From: Raoultibacter massiliensis
GTDB taxonomy: Bacteria > Actinomycetota > Coriobacteriia > Coriobacteriales > Eggerthellaceae
Reading direction: 5' to 3'
Length of the DNA: 64,000 bases
Assembly (NCBI RefSeq): GCF_900199545.1
Contig: NZ_LT962671.1
Location: 1,515,155-1,579,154, forward strand
A model generated the notes under the pieces. That model was not told the origin of the DNA. It was given only the letters and a program-made list of their open reading frames with translations, and ran no database searches. A program made the translations under genes and the position numbers. Within the stretch, counting starts at the first letter, position 1; every line of letters starts with the position of its first letter. Positions 33,141 through 42,124 of the stretch are shown in pieces.

Positions 33141-34872
33141 CGCTTCCCTCCGCAGGCTGTTCGGCCGGAAGTACCACGCAAAACGTGCTTCCCTGCCCCA
33201 GCTCGCTTTCTACCGATACCGTGCCGCCGAGCATAGCCGCCAGATCTTTCACCAAGGAAAGGCCGAGACCGCTGCCGCCGTAGCGCCGTACCGTCGACAT
33301 GTTCTCCTGAGCGAATCTCTCGAAGATCAGATCCTGCTTGTCAGCCGGTATGCCGATCCCGTCATCGATCACCTCGATGACGACGATCCCTCCGCTCTCG
33401 TCATAGCGGACCCGAACCTCGACCGAGCCGCCCTCCGGAGTGAATTTTATCGCATTGCTTACCAGGTTGACGAGAATACGCCGCACCTTTTCCCAATCCG
33501 ACGAGATCAACGGCACATTGGATGCAACGTTCGTCGCAAACGCGATGCTCTTCTTGGCCGCAAGCGATTCGCTTGAAGCCTCCACCATGCCGACCACGTC
33601 GTTGATATCGACGAGTTCGAGGTTGAGTTTCTCGGAGCCGGCCTGAATCCGCGCGGTCTCGAGCACGTTGTCGACCATCTCAAGCAGAATGCGGCCGTTT
33701 TTGTCGATCTCCTCGAGTTGCTTGCGCACAAGCGCGTTCTCGCCCGACACGTTGTCGGCCATGAGATCGGTGAACGCGAGGATGGAGGTGAGCGGCGTGC
33801 GCAGCTCGTGGCTTACGATGGCGAGGAAGTCGGATTTGTACTGGTTCTCGCGCTTGAGCTTGTCGTTGACCTCTTCGACATGCCGCCTCTGGCGTTCGAG
33901 CTCCTCGTTCGCCTCGGAAAGCTGAACCGTCCGCTCATCCACTTCCGATTCGAGGTTGCCGTAAAGCGACGAGAGGCTCTTGGCCATGGTGTCGAACCGA
34001 TCGAACAGCTCGTCGATCTCCCTCGTGGTATAGATCGGATTCATCTCCTCGGCTGCATCGGGCGGATCACTCGGCGATCCGTCGGACATCTTCGCGAAGG
34101 ATCGCTGCAACCGCTCGAGCGGATTGGTGATGAGACGGGTCAGCACCACGTAGATGATGATCGCCATGCACAGCATGATGGCGACGAAGAACAGCACGTT
34201 GTTCACTACGGCAGTGCGCATGTTCTCGAAATACACGTCGGTGGGGACGGTGACGCTCACCGCACCCGCCAGATCTCCGATCTCCCAGCCTTCCTTCGCG
34301 TATCCGGTGGGATCGATCTCGCCGGCAGGCGTTCCGTGGCATTCAACGCAGTGTTCGGTCACCTTCATGGCCGATACGTAGCGAAACACCGATCCCTCGT
34401 CCGAATCTTCGAATCCGTAGTAATACTCGGTACCCGAACCGTCAGCGAACAGCTCAAGCGCATGCTTCTCGTAGGAATCGGGGCTGTTGTGGCGATTGCG
34501 CGGCTCGATGTTCGTGAAGCGGATCTCGTAGTCGGAATTCTGAGAGAAGAACGCTGCGACCGATTTGCCCGCGATCGCGCAGTGAAGCCGCTTGTACTCG
34601 TATTCGCCATCGAAGGTGTAGTTGATGACGTCTTGATTGATGGAGATGAAATTCCAGACCGCGTCCATCTCCTGGACGAGCACGCGCGACTCCTCGAGCA
34701 GAACCGCCTCGGTCGCCTCCTTCTGCGATTCGTACGTCCATACGATATCGACGACGAGCAGAAGAGCGAGCACGGCCGAAAGCATGCCGATAATCTTCGT
34801 CTTCATGCTGATATTGCTTTTTCGTTCCGCCAATGCACACCGCCCCGTCCGCGCGATCAAGGGTTCCTTCAT
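33133..34872 (-). CDS. Sensor histidine kinase with periplasmic haem c motif
   Basis: 579 aa (a shorter start at Met23 is possible). Membrane helices at about 25-46 and 224-245 enclose a 175-residue extracytoplasmic domain of the DUF3365/Tll0287 type, which carries CVECH at 175-179, a single haem c attachment motif. A HAMP-like stretch (246-300) and a coiled coil lead to the HisKA domain, with His355 in FLAIVSHELRTPLTS. The HATPase domain follows: NLVSNAIKFTPEGG, DDGIGIP and YGGSGLGLSLVK. Binding of haem suggests that redox state, oxygen, NO or a gas ligand is sensed; this is inference. It lies 25 bp after the torD-like gene. Confidence 0.93.
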   Translation of the reverse strand: MKEPLIARTGRCALAERKSNISMKTKIIGMLSAVLALLLVVDIVWTYESQKEATEAVLLEESRVLVQEMDAVWNFISINQDVINYTFDGEYEYKRLHCAIAGKSVAAFFSQNSDYEIRFTNIEPRNRHNSPDSYEKHALELFADGSGTEYYYGFEDSDEGSVFRYVSAMKVTEHCVECHGTPAGEIDPTGYAKEGWEIGDLAGAVSVTVPTDVYFENMRTAVVNNVLFFVAIMLCMAIIIYVVLTRLITNPLERLQRSFAKMSDGSPSDPPDAAEEMNPIYTTREIDELFDRFDTMAKSLSSLYGNLESEVDERTVQLSEANEELERQRRHVEEVNDKLKRENQYKSDFLAIVSHELRTPLTSILAFTDLMADNVSGENALVRKQLEEIDKNGRILLEMVDNVLETARIQAGSEKLNLELVDINDVVGMVEASSESLAAKKSIAFATNVASNVPLISSDWEKVRRILVNLVSNAIKFTPEGGSVEVRVRYDESGGIVVIEVIDDGIGIPADKQDLIFERFAQENMSTVRRYGGSGLGLSLVKDLAAMLGGTVSVESELGQGSTFCVVLPAEQPAEGSDD

Positions 34873-34896
34873 GCGGACCCCGTGCCATTATACGGC

Positions 34897-35664
34897 TTAC
34901 TCCGCAAGGCGATAGGCGGCTTCATCGATCTCGTCGGTTGGCTTCGCGCCGAGCGCCTGCGCCAGCGAGAGAAGGGTCGAAAGCGATATGTCGGCAACAG
35001 CGCAGTAGAACGGCTCATGCGCACGGGTTTTCATGTTGGCGAAATACGTTGGGGCAAACACGAGCAGATGGTCGGAAAGGAAGCTGCGCACGGCGTCGCT
35101 TGCGCGAAACGCCTCTTTCCCGGCATCCGTTTCCCCAACCGCCCGAACGTCCCGGCCGGCTTCGTCTGCCGCGCCATCGCCTTCTACGGCAAGCGCGTCG
35201 GCAGCGCAACCCAGCACATGCGTAAGAAACGCGAACTCGTAGCCGATATGGTCGTCGGGCTTGTTTCCCAACTGGGGAACCTCGACTCCCCACGCATGAT
35301 ATGATTCGCGGACCTGCAGCGTCGTGGGGCCGAACATCGTTCGATCGTCGGTACGGTAAACCGATTCGAACGGAGAGGTACGGCTCGCCCCGACCATGTA
35401 GAACAGGTAGGTGTAATCGCGCTTCACTTCGGTGACGAAGTCGTCCTTGCCCCGAGCATCGGCCCGCTCGAGCACGCCGTACAGCGCAGATGACGCATCG
35501 GGCGCAACCGATGCGAACGGCTCTTCGAGAAGAAGGCTGCGCTGATCGATCAGCTGATCGATCAGTTTTTCGGAGGGGCTTTCAACCAGCAGCGCAGAGC
35601 AGAATTCGCAAAGCACGCGATACGCCTGCACGGTAGCATGCGCCAGTATTGGTTCGGTTTCCAT
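34897..35664 (-). CDS. TorD/DmsD-family molybdoenzyme chaperone
   Basis: 255 aa from the ATG at 35664, which has AAGGAGG at ideal distance. It is all-helical in appearance, with a DYTYLFYMVGASRTSPFESVY block (positions about 108-128) typical of the TorD/NarJ-like chaperone fold, and a C-terminal DHLLVFAPTYFANM. Such proteins bind the Tat signal of DMSO-reductase-family enzymes and help molybdenum cofactor insertion. Its place after dmsAB fits that role. An inserted acidic segment (about 175-205) is unusual. Confidence 0.85.
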   Translation of the reverse strand: METEPILAHATVQAYRVLCEFCSALLVESPSEKLIDQLIDQRSLLLEEPFASVAPDASSALYGVLERADARGKDDFVTEVKRDYTYLFYMVGASRTSPFESVYRTDDRTMFGPTTLQVRESYHAWGVEVPQLGNKPDDHIGYEFAFLTHVLGCAADALAVEGDGAADEAGRDVRAVGETDAGKEAFRASDAVRSFLSDHLLVFAPTYFANMKTRAHEPFYCAVADISLSTLLSLAQALGAKPTDEIDEAAYRLAE

Positions 35665-35721
35665 AGATGTTCCTCCTTGTAAACGGAGCCGATGGGGCAA
35701 CGCAGATCGTACGATAGGCGA

Positions 35722-35796
35722 AACGGCGGATTCCAGGGTGAGAGCAGAATCCGCCGTTCGGTATCGCGCCGCCGCCCGGTTTGGCATCCGGGCGGC
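35722..35796 (-). terminator. Two hairpins between dmsB and the chaperone gene
   Basis: AACGGCGGATTC (35722-35733) pairs with GAATCCGCCGTT (35747-35758), and GCCGCCCGG (35771-35779) with CCGGGCGGC (35788-35796); all stems are perfect. They fill the 141-bp gap after dmsB. They may end part of the dmsAB transcripts or stabilise their 3' end, lowering expression of the downstream chaperone and two-component genes. Confidence 0.6.
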
Positions 35797-35805
35797 TTTC
35801 ATGGT

Positions 35806-36414
35806 TTAGTGGCTGATCTCGATCGGATTCAGGATCTCGCCGCCTTTAGACGCATCGCGGTGCAACCCGATGACGACGTTGGCCGCCGTCGAATCCTCGA
35901 GCGTGCCGATCTCGGAGTTGTCGCCGTGCTTCTCACGCAACTCGTCGATCTTGCCGAACTCGAGCGCACGCACCGGGCACGCCTTGGCGCAAACCGGATC
36001 GGGCACACCCTCGGCATTCTCATCGCTGCAGAGCACGCACTTGTGGGAAAGACCGTCGGCAAGCTGCACGGGATGATTGTACGGGCATACCTGCTCGCAC
36101 GTCATGCAGCCGATGCACACCTCCTTGTCGTTATCCACGATGCCCGTCTCGGTGTCCTTCTGCATGGCTCCGGTCGGGCAGTTCGAAACGCACGCCGGGT
36201 TGTCGCAGTGGTTGCAGGTGAGCGAGGTATAGCAGGTGAACGCCGTCGAGGTGTAAGCCCCGTCGTCGCCCTTGGCCCATTCGCCGCCGCCGAATTCCCA
36301 AACCTTGCGGAATTTCTGCGGTACCTCGAGATCGTTGCGATCGAAGCAAGCGGTCATGCACGCCTTGCAGCCGGTGCAGATATCGGTGTTGACATAAAAT
36401 CCGTACTGTTCCAT
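35806..36414 (-). CDS. dmsB: DMSO-reductase-type electron-transfer subunit (four [4Fe-4S])
   Basis: 202 aa ferredoxin-like subunit. Four Cys clusters are seen: CTGCKACMTACF near the N-terminus, CNHCDNPACVSNCP, CIGCMTCEQVCPYN, and a CVLC...CAKACP group. They predict four [4Fe-4S] clusters that carry electrons between the membrane pool and the catalytic subunit. No membrane anchor gene (DmsC) follows, so electrons may come from another partner. The gene lies 13 bp after dmsA. Confidence 0.93.
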   Translation of the reverse strand: MEQYGFYVNTDICTGCKACMTACFDRNDLEVPQKFRKVWEFGGGEWAKGDDGAYTSTAFTCYTSLTCNHCDNPACVSNCPTGAMQKDTETGIVDNDKEVCIGCMTCEQVCPYNHPVQLADGLSHKCVLCSDENAEGVPDPVCAKACPVRALEFGKIDELREKHGDNSEIGTLEDSTAANVVIGLHRDASKGGEILNPIEISH

Positions 36415-36427
36415 CGTTTACGCCCCC

Positions 36428-39055
36428 TTACGCCTTCTCGATCTTGCACAGATTGGAATGGACTCCGTTGCCCTTCGAGATGGGCGTCGGCCTCATGGAC
36501 GTAAGCACCGAAATGCAGCCGCCCTTGTCGAGCACGTCCTTGCTGCCGATCGTCTCGGGATCGCGCGTCTCGGGATCGTACCAAGCTCCCTGGGGAATCG
36601 ATACGACGCCGGGCATGATGCGCGGAGTCACCTTCGCAGAGAGCTGCGTGCGGCCGCGCTCGGTCGACACGACGACGTCTTCGCCGTTTTCAACTCCAAG
36701 CGCCGCAGCGTCCTGATCGTTGATCCAGCATTGCTGGGGAGCAACCGATTTCAGCCATTCGACGTTGCCGTACGAAGAGTGCGTGCGGGTCTTGGTGTGG
36801 TGGCCGATGAGCTGGAAGGGGTATTCCGCCTTCGTCGCCTCGTCGCCGAAGCCCTCGACGTTGTTGTAGTAGACAGGCAGGCCGGTGATCTGGTCGCGGC
36901 CGTCGTCGGGCACGTATCCGCCGCAGGTAAGATCCCACTGCTGGGAAAGGTTGTACGCCTGCTTGGAGAACACTTCGTACTTGCCCGAAGGCGTGCCGAT
37001 CTTCTCGGGGTTGGCGATGGCCGGAGCGTGGTCGTCGGTCTTCTTGAACAGACCCTGCTCGCGGAACTCCTCGAAGGTGCCCGGAAGGTCTTCGCCCGCC
37101 TCTATGCCCTGCTCGTAGCACCACTGCACCCAATCGAGCTGGCTCTTGCCCTCGGTGAACTCGTCTTTGATGCCGAGCTTGTCGGCGATGAGCGTGCAGA
37201 TCTCGTAGACCGGCTTTGCTTCGAACAGCGGATCGATCGCAGCGGTTTCACAGCACACGAAGCCCGTCCAAGCCGACCCGCCCGTGATGATGTCGTCTTC
37301 CTCGAAAGCGGTGGTGCCCGGAAGGATGATATCGGAGATGAGGGCCGTCGGCGTAAGGTAGCAGTCGACGGTCACGATCATGCGCACGCCCGAATCCTTC
37401 TCGTCGGGAAGGTTGTAGATGCGCAGGCTCTCGTTGATGTCGGCATGCTGGCCCATCATGACGTTGGAGGCGTAATTCCAAATGAACTTGATGGGAGCCT
37501 TGAGCGTGATCTCGCCCGGCGTCTCGGCGTAGGAGGTGGTGCCGGTCTCGTCGATGTAGCGCACTCCCCACGTGGCGTCGTTCATGGACTGGTAATCTTC
37601 GATAGCCTGGTACCAATCGAAGAACGACACGCATACGTCGACGCCGTTCTTTTCGGGGAAGGTCGGGATCGCGGTAGCAACCTTGTAGGGCACACCGCCC
37701 GTGCCTTCGCGAGCCCCGGTGCCGCCGCCGGAAATGCCGACGTTGCCCGTCAGCGTGGCGATCATGGCGATGGCGCGCGCGTTGTTGCCGCCGTTGCTGT
37801 GGCGCTGAGGGCCCCAGCCCTGGATCGTCGCGGTAGGCCCGTCGACGAACAGCTCGGCAAGCTCGCGAATGGTGTCGGCGGAAACGCCTGTGATGGCCGC
37901 CGCCCACTCAGGAGTCTTCTCTCCCGAGCCCGCATAGGCGCCGGTTCCCATAAGGTAGGCCTCGTAAGACATGTCCTCGGTGATCTCGAGCGCGCCGTCT
38001 TTATCGAAGCCCATAAACGTGGTGTCCTTCGGCTCGGCCTGTTTGACATCCTCGACGAACGTGTCGCTGTAGAATCCGACGAACTTGCTGCGGATGAATT
38101 CCTCATCGAGCTTGCCGCTGGTGTGCAGGTAATGGATCATACCCGCAACAAGCGCCATATCGGTACCGGGATGGATGGGCACCCATTGATTCGCAACGCC
38201 GACGGCGGTATCGGACAGATGGGGATCGACGACCACGATCTTGGCCTCAGGATTCTGCAGGCGCACCTGGGTGATCAGGTACTGCATGGCCGAGCCGCTC
38301 ATGCGCGTGTTGGCGGGGTTGTTGCCGAACAGAACGATGTTCTTGGAGTTCACGAGATCGGTGACTTCGTTGTTGGAGTACGCATCGCCGTTGAACAGCG
38401 GCAGCTCCCAGTTGATCTGGCCGGTCGAATAATCGCAGTAATGGCGCAGGTAGCCACCCCACAGGTTCATGAGGCGGGCAAACGCGGTGTTGTCGGGATG
38501 CCAGGATTTGGCAACCGATCCGCCGAGCTGGCCCGTGCCGTACTGGATGTAGAACGCATCGTTGCCGTACTCGTCCTTGATCTCCTTCATGGTGTCGGCG
38601 ATCGTCTGAATCGCCTCTTCCCACGAGATCTCGTCGTACACGCCTTCGCCGCGCTTGGTCCCCTCCGCTCGCTTGAGCGGCTTCTGGACGCGCGTATCGT
38701 TGTATATGCGCTGACGGTTGGTGCGACCGCGCACGCACGAGCGCATCTGGTAGATGCCGCCCGGCTCGAAATCATCGGTGCCATCGTTGTCGTTGCCGAC
38801 GCGAACGACGGTGCCATCCTTCACGTAGATCTTGAGCGGGCAACGGCTTCCGCAGTTCACATGGCATCCTGACCACGTGACGGTGTCGTACTCGAACGCT
38901 TTGGCCGGTTCCTCCGTGCTGGCTTTCTCGTCTTCAACGTGAGGCGAGCATCCTGTCAGGGCAACACCTGCTCCCAACAGACCCGACCACGCGAGAAACG
39001 AACGGCGGCTGATTCCGGGCAAACGAAACGTCGACCCAGCGGCTTCCTGAACCAT
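36428..39055 (-). CDS. dmsA: DMSO-reductase-family molybdopterin oxidoreductase, catalytic subunit
   Basis: 875 aa. The N-terminus has a Tat signal (SRRSFL 16-21) followed by a lipobox-like LTGC (33-36), so it may be an exported lipoprotein. A [4Fe-4S] site is formed by Cys64, Cys68, Cys72 and Cys107 (WSGCHVNCGSRC...MRSC). YIQYGTGQLGG, VLFGNNPANTRMSG, WVPIHPGTDMALVAGM and IQGWGPQRHSNGGNNARAI are molybdopterin-binding blocks, and the C-terminal molydop-binding domain ends near 870. The substrate cannot be read from sequence; the family reduces sulfoxides, N-oxides, and in Eggerthellaceae also dietary or host catechols. With dmsB, the chaperone and the two-component genes it forms a dedicated respiratory locus. 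Confidence 0.93.
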   Translation of the reverse strand: MVQEAAGSTFRLPGISRRSFLAWSGLLGAGVALTGCSPHVEDEKASTEEPAKAFEYDTVTWSGCHVNCGSRCPLKIYVKDGTVVRVGNDNDGTDDFEPGGIYQMRSCVRGRTNRQRIYNDTRVQKPLKRAEGTKRGEGVYDEISWEEAIQTIADTMKEIKDEYGNDAFYIQYGTGQLGGSVAKSWHPDNTAFARLMNLWGGYLRHYCDYSTGQINWELPLFNGDAYSNNEVTDLVNSKNIVLFGNNPANTRMSGSAMQYLITQVRLQNPEAKIVVVDPHLSDTAVGVANQWVPIHPGTDMALVAGMIHYLHTSGKLDEEFIRSKFVGFYSDTFVEDVKQAEPKDTTFMGFDKDGALEITEDMSYEAYLMGTGAYAGSGEKTPEWAAAITGVSADTIRELAELFVDGPTATIQGWGPQRHSNGGNNARAIAMIATLTGNVGISGGGTGAREGTGGVPYKVATAIPTFPEKNGVDVCVSFFDWYQAIEDYQSMNDATWGVRYIDETGTTSYAETPGEITLKAPIKFIWNYASNVMMGQHADINESLRIYNLPDEKDSGVRMIVTVDCYLTPTALISDIILPGTTAFEEDDIITGGSAWTGFVCCETAAIDPLFEAKPVYEICTLIADKLGIKDEFTEGKSQLDWVQWCYEQGIEAGEDLPGTFEEFREQGLFKKTDDHAPAIANPEKIGTPSGKYEVFSKQAYNLSQQWDLTCGGYVPDDGRDQITGLPVYYNNVEGFGDEATKAEYPFQLIGHHTKTRTHSSYGNVEWLKSVAPQQCWINDQDAAALGVENGEDVVVSTERGRTQLSAKVTPRIMPGVVSIPQGAWYDPETRDPETIGSKDVLDKGGCISVLTSMRPTPISKGNGVHSNLCKIEKA

Positions 39056-39480
39056 ACTTCCCCCTTTCGGAGTTCCCGATGGGAACTTCTCTCCTCTATA
39101 GGTTTTACAGCCTCTGTTAGTCTAAGATCCTCGTCACAGAACCTCCATGCCGATCATCTGCATTTTTCCTTATTGAATTATTATCGAAATATTAACAGAG
39201 ATAACGATCGGCAAAATAGCACGCCTGCGAACTGCGGTTATATCAACAGGCATGTCAATAAGTCCAGATAAACGGCAACTTAGAACATTCGCAGGATATG
39301 GAAAACCGATCAGCTTGCATGCAAAAGGCACGTCGAATAACAAGCAGACCATGGGGAGAATCGCGAAGAAGCAAACTCCCGCGCATCGCTAGAGGCTTTG
39401 CAAGTGCCGAAAATCTGTAGGGAAGTATAATTCCGGTGCATCCGACTACAAAGATGTTAGGTTATTCCAACAATACGTGA
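39056..39480. other. Upstream region of the DMSO-reductase operon
   Basis: 425 bp without a credible gene, AT-richer than its surroundings. A 17-bp palindrome (39071-39087, AGTTCCC-gat-GGGAACT) lies in the dmsA leader close to its ribosome site and may be a hairpin or operator. The rest holds no recognised RNA, promoter consensus or repeat. Confidence 0.4.
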
Positions 39481-39509
39481 TTGACAGATAGCGTTTTTGA
39501 GCTTAGATT
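39481..39509 (+). promoter_or_regulatory. Strong promoter upstream of the AbiF-like module
   Basis: TTGACA (39481-39486), exactly 17 bp, then TAGATT (39504-39509). The -35 is a perfect consensus. Transcription would start near 39516, about 95 nt before the protein start, and first produce the structured RNA listed next. Confidence 0.75.
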
Positions 39510-39515
39510 TAAGGC

Positions 39516-39592
39516 AGTGGTTATGACGCGGTGATCTTACGGGGCCCGCGCCCACTTGAAGACGGCTGCCATATCAGGTAGCCGTCTTCTCA
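39516..39592 (+). ncRNA. Candidate structured antitoxin/guide-like RNA preceding the AbiF-like gene
   Basis: About 77 nt. A first stem pairs CGCGG (39527-39531) with CCGCG (39546-39550). A second, strong hairpin pairs GAAGACGGCT (39558-39567) with AGCCGTCTTC (39580-39589), with GCC and GGT extending the pairing to a six-base ATATCA loop. A pyrimidine-rich tail follows. A promoter, a compact structured RNA and then an Abi_2/AbiF HEPN gene match the layout I recall being reported for AbiF RNA-antitoxin systems; the RNA itself is inferred, not proven. Confidence 0.55.
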
Positions 39593-39610
39593 TCTCATCA
39601 GGAGGAGAAG

Positions 39611-40516
39611 CTGGACAAGCCGTTCAAGACAATCGAGGAACAGATATCACTTCTTAACAGGCGTGGCGTAGCCACGGACGATGCGACCGCCAGCATCCTC
39701 ATGAGGGAAGGCTATTACTCGATCGTCAACGGCTACAAAGCACCTTTTTTAGACATCGACGCTACTGAGAAAGTCGGTGACGACAGGTACAAGGCCGAAA
39801 CGAAGTTTTCCGATCTGTACTCCCTATTCCTCTTCGATAGAGATCTTCGCGAGCTAACGTTCCACTACCTTTTGAGGGTCGAAGCCCTTGTCCGCACCGT
39901 CTGCTCTTACACTTTCTCGGAGGCGCATCGTGAACCGGACGCATATCTCGATCAGTCGAACTACGCGAGCGAGGATGAGTACAAACGATTCGGCCTCAAA
40001 GGCTATCGCTACAACCTGGCCAAGCTTCACGGAGAGCTGTTCAGGAAGGCGAACGGAAACAGCAGGGAATTCGTAGAGCACTACAGGCAAAACCACGACA
40101 ACGTGCCTCTATGGGTATTGGCGAACGATCTCACCTTCGGAAATGTCGAGCATTTCTTCAATCTCATGAAACCGAGCGAGCAGATCGCCGTATGCAAGAG
40201 GATTGTCGATGCGACCGGGCACACGGGAGGCAAGCAAGGATTCTTCGAAGCATCGGAGATGCGCATCGGGCTCGATGCCATTGTGAAGTTCAGGAACATC
40301 TGCGCACACGACGAGCGGCTTTACTGCGCCAAGGTTGGAAAGAGAAGAGGCACCGACTATGTGCATTTGCTCGCGTATTTGAGAAGGTATCTTACGGATG
40401 ACGAAATGAGCGCCATGATCATTTCCGTAAACGCGCTGGTGGAGAAATACTCTTGGGAAAGCGAGATGATATCCCATCTACTCGACAAGATGGGTTTTGC
40501 GAAAATAAACAAGTAG
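39611..40516 (+). CDS. Abi_2 (AbiD/AbiF-like) HEPN-family abortive infection protein
   Basis: 301 aa if read from CTG at 39611. AGGAGG (39600-39605) lies 5 bp before that codon, and the peptide from there, LDKPFKTIEEQISLLNRRG, is the conserved Abi_2 N-terminus. The first ATG (39701) would delete it, and no ATG, GTG or TTG lies between. GYYSIVNGYK, LRVEALVRTVCSY and FGNVEHFFNLM are family blocks. The HEPN RNase motif R-x4-H is present as RNICAH (Arg228, His233). Abi_2 proteins are abortive-infection effectors thought to cleave RNA; an upstream RNA would be the antitoxin. No protein antitoxin is adjacent. It is an island gene between the dms operon and transporters. Confidence 0.85.
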   Translation: MDKPFKTIEEQISLLNRRGVATDDATASILMREGYYSIVNGYKAPFLDIDATEKVGDDRYKAETKFSDLYSLFLFDRDLRELTFHYLLRVEALVRTVCSYTFSEAHREPDAYLDQSNYASEDEYKRFGLKGYRYNLAKLHGELFRKANGNSREFVEHYRQNHDNVPLWVLANDLTFGNVEHFFNLMKPSEQIAVCKRIVDATGHTGGKQGFFEASEMRIGLDAIVKFRNICAHDERLYCAKVGKRRGTDYVHLLAYLRRYLTDDEMSAMIISVNALVEKYSWESEMISHLLDKMGFAKINK

Positions 40517-40640
40517 CGCAGGCGCATCGTAAAACACGGTTTAGCAAAGAAACAAAAGGGGCCGGCATGCACAGCGCCTTTCGGACAAGGAATTATCCTG
40601 CAAATGCTCGCAGAAAAACGACGAAGACCGACCGATACGC

Positions 40641-40668
40641 ACAAGGACCGCCGATCGGCGGTCCTTGT
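40641..40668. terminator. 28-bp perfect palindrome between convergent genes
   Basis: Bases 40641-40668 (ACAAGGACCGCC-GATC-GGCGGTCCTTGT) are a perfect palindrome. The site lies between the ends of the AbiF-like gene (plus) and the sodium symporter gene (minus), so it probably terminates transcription from both sides, although T-tracts are short. Confidence 0.65.
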
Positions 40669-40741
40669 TCCATCCTTTGCAAAAAAACAGTGCGAAACCC
40701 AGGCGGAGCACCGCACTCAAACCACGCAATACGCAGCTTGG

Positions 40742-42124
40742 CTACATGCTGAACAACCCGAACTGCGCCGCAACGTAAGCGACCAGAATCACGGTCACGA
40801 GCACCGGGGCGACGTATTTGATCATGACAGTCCAAGCTTTTTCGAACCTGAAGGGACTCGACTGCTTCACCTCGTCGACGATCACCTTCGGCTTGATGAT
40901 CCACCCGACGAACACGCAGGTGAGCAGCGCGGCAATCGGCATCATGACCGAGTTGGAGATGAAGTCGAAGAAATCGAGCATCGACGAACCGGGACCGAGC
41001 GGCTCGATGAACGAAAGCGCGTTGTATCCCGCATTGATGAGCATGCCCGCGGCCACGATGAAGACCATCACCGTGATGAGCGAGCGCTTGCGCGACCAGC
41101 CCGCGCCGTCGGCGATGATAGACACGCACGTCTCGGTCAAGGATATGGCGCTCGTCAAGGCTGCGAACAGCACGAGCAGGAAGAACAGGAAGCCGACGAT
41201 CGACGCCGCACCGCCCATATCGTTGAACACGCTCGGAAGCGTGATGAACATAAGCGAGGGGCCGGCCTGCGAAGCCACCGCATCGCCCGAACCCATGGCG
41301 ACGAACGCCGCCGGCACGATCATAAGTCCGGCGAGGAAGGACACGCCAAGGTCGAATCCTCCGATGCGCGTCACGCTTTGGGTCAGGCTATCCTTCTTGT
41401 TGAGATAGGATCCGTACGTGATCATGATGCCCATGGCAAGCGAGAGGCTGTAGAACATCTGCCCCAGCGCACCGATGACGAGCTCGGGCGAAAACTTGCT
41501 GAAATCGGGCATGAGGTAGTACGCGACGCCGTCGAGCGCCCCCGGCATCGTGATGGTGTAGATGGCGATGCCGATTGCCATGACGATGAGCGCGGGCATC
41601 ATGACGAGGTTCGCCTTCTCGATGCCGCCTTTCACGCCGAGGGCCACGATGATGAAGGTGATGGCCATGAAGATGAGCATCCACAGATAGCTCTCGGTGT
41701 TGCTTGTGATGAACCCGCTGAAGAAGCCGCCCCCATCGGCGAGCGCTCCAGGGCCGATCGTCAAGTACGACGCCGTGTACTTCGTCACCCATCCGCCGAT
41801 GATGCAGTAATACGGAACGATGATGAACGGAATGGCAGACGTGAGGATTCCGATGAACGCGTACTTCTTGCCGAACGCCTTGAATGCGCCGATGGCGGAT
41901 TGCCCGGTTTTGCGACCGAGCGCCGTTTCAAGCAGTAGCAGCGAAACGCCGAAGGTGAACACGAGCACCAAGTAGGTGAACAGGAACGTTCCCCCGCCGT
42001 ACTTCGCAGCCAGATAGGGGAAACGCCACATGTTCCCCAAGCCGACGGCCGATGCAGCCGCAGCAAGGATGAACGCCCATTTGCCCGACCACGCGGAACG
42101 GGCGGGCTTATCCGTTGTTGCCAT
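40742..42124 (-). CDS. Neurotransmitter:sodium symporter (NSS/SNF) family transporter
   Basis: 460 aa from the ATG at 42124 with CAGGAGGA upstream. The family signature AAAASAVGLGNMWRFPYLAAKYGGGTF is spread over residues 18-44 and includes the unwound TM1 that binds sodium and substrate. About eleven or twelve membrane segments follow, including LFAALTSAISLTETCVSII, the TM8 sodium site. It imports an amino acid or amine with sodium; the substrate is unknown. It is monocistronic. Confidence 0.93.
   Translation of the reverse strand: MATTDKPARSAWSGKWAFILAAAASAVGLGNMWRFPYLAAKYGGGTFLFTYLVLVFTFGVSLLLLETALGRKTGQSAIGAFKAFGKKYAFIGILTSAIPFIIVPYYCIIGGWVTKYTASYLTIGPGALADGGGFFSGFITSNTESYLWMLIFMAITFIIVALGVKGGIEKANLVMMPALIVMAIGIAIYTITMPGALDGVAYYLMPDFSKFSPELVIGALGQMFYSLSLAMGIMITYGSYLNKKDSLTQSVTRIGGFDLGVSFLAGLMIVPAAFVAMGSGDAVASQAGPSLMFITLPSVFNDMGGAASIVGFLFFLLVLFAALTSAISLTETCVSIIADGAGWSRKRSLITVMVFIVAAGMLINAGYNALSFIEPLGPGSSMLDFFDFISNSVMMPIAALLTCVFVGWIIKPKVIVDEVKQSSPFRFEKAWTVMIKYVAPVLVTVILVAYVAAQFGLFSM

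Noticed and set aside
36458..38872. 804-codon open frame antisense to dmsA
   Set aside because: Shadow of the molybdoenzyme gene; no motif and no ribosome site.
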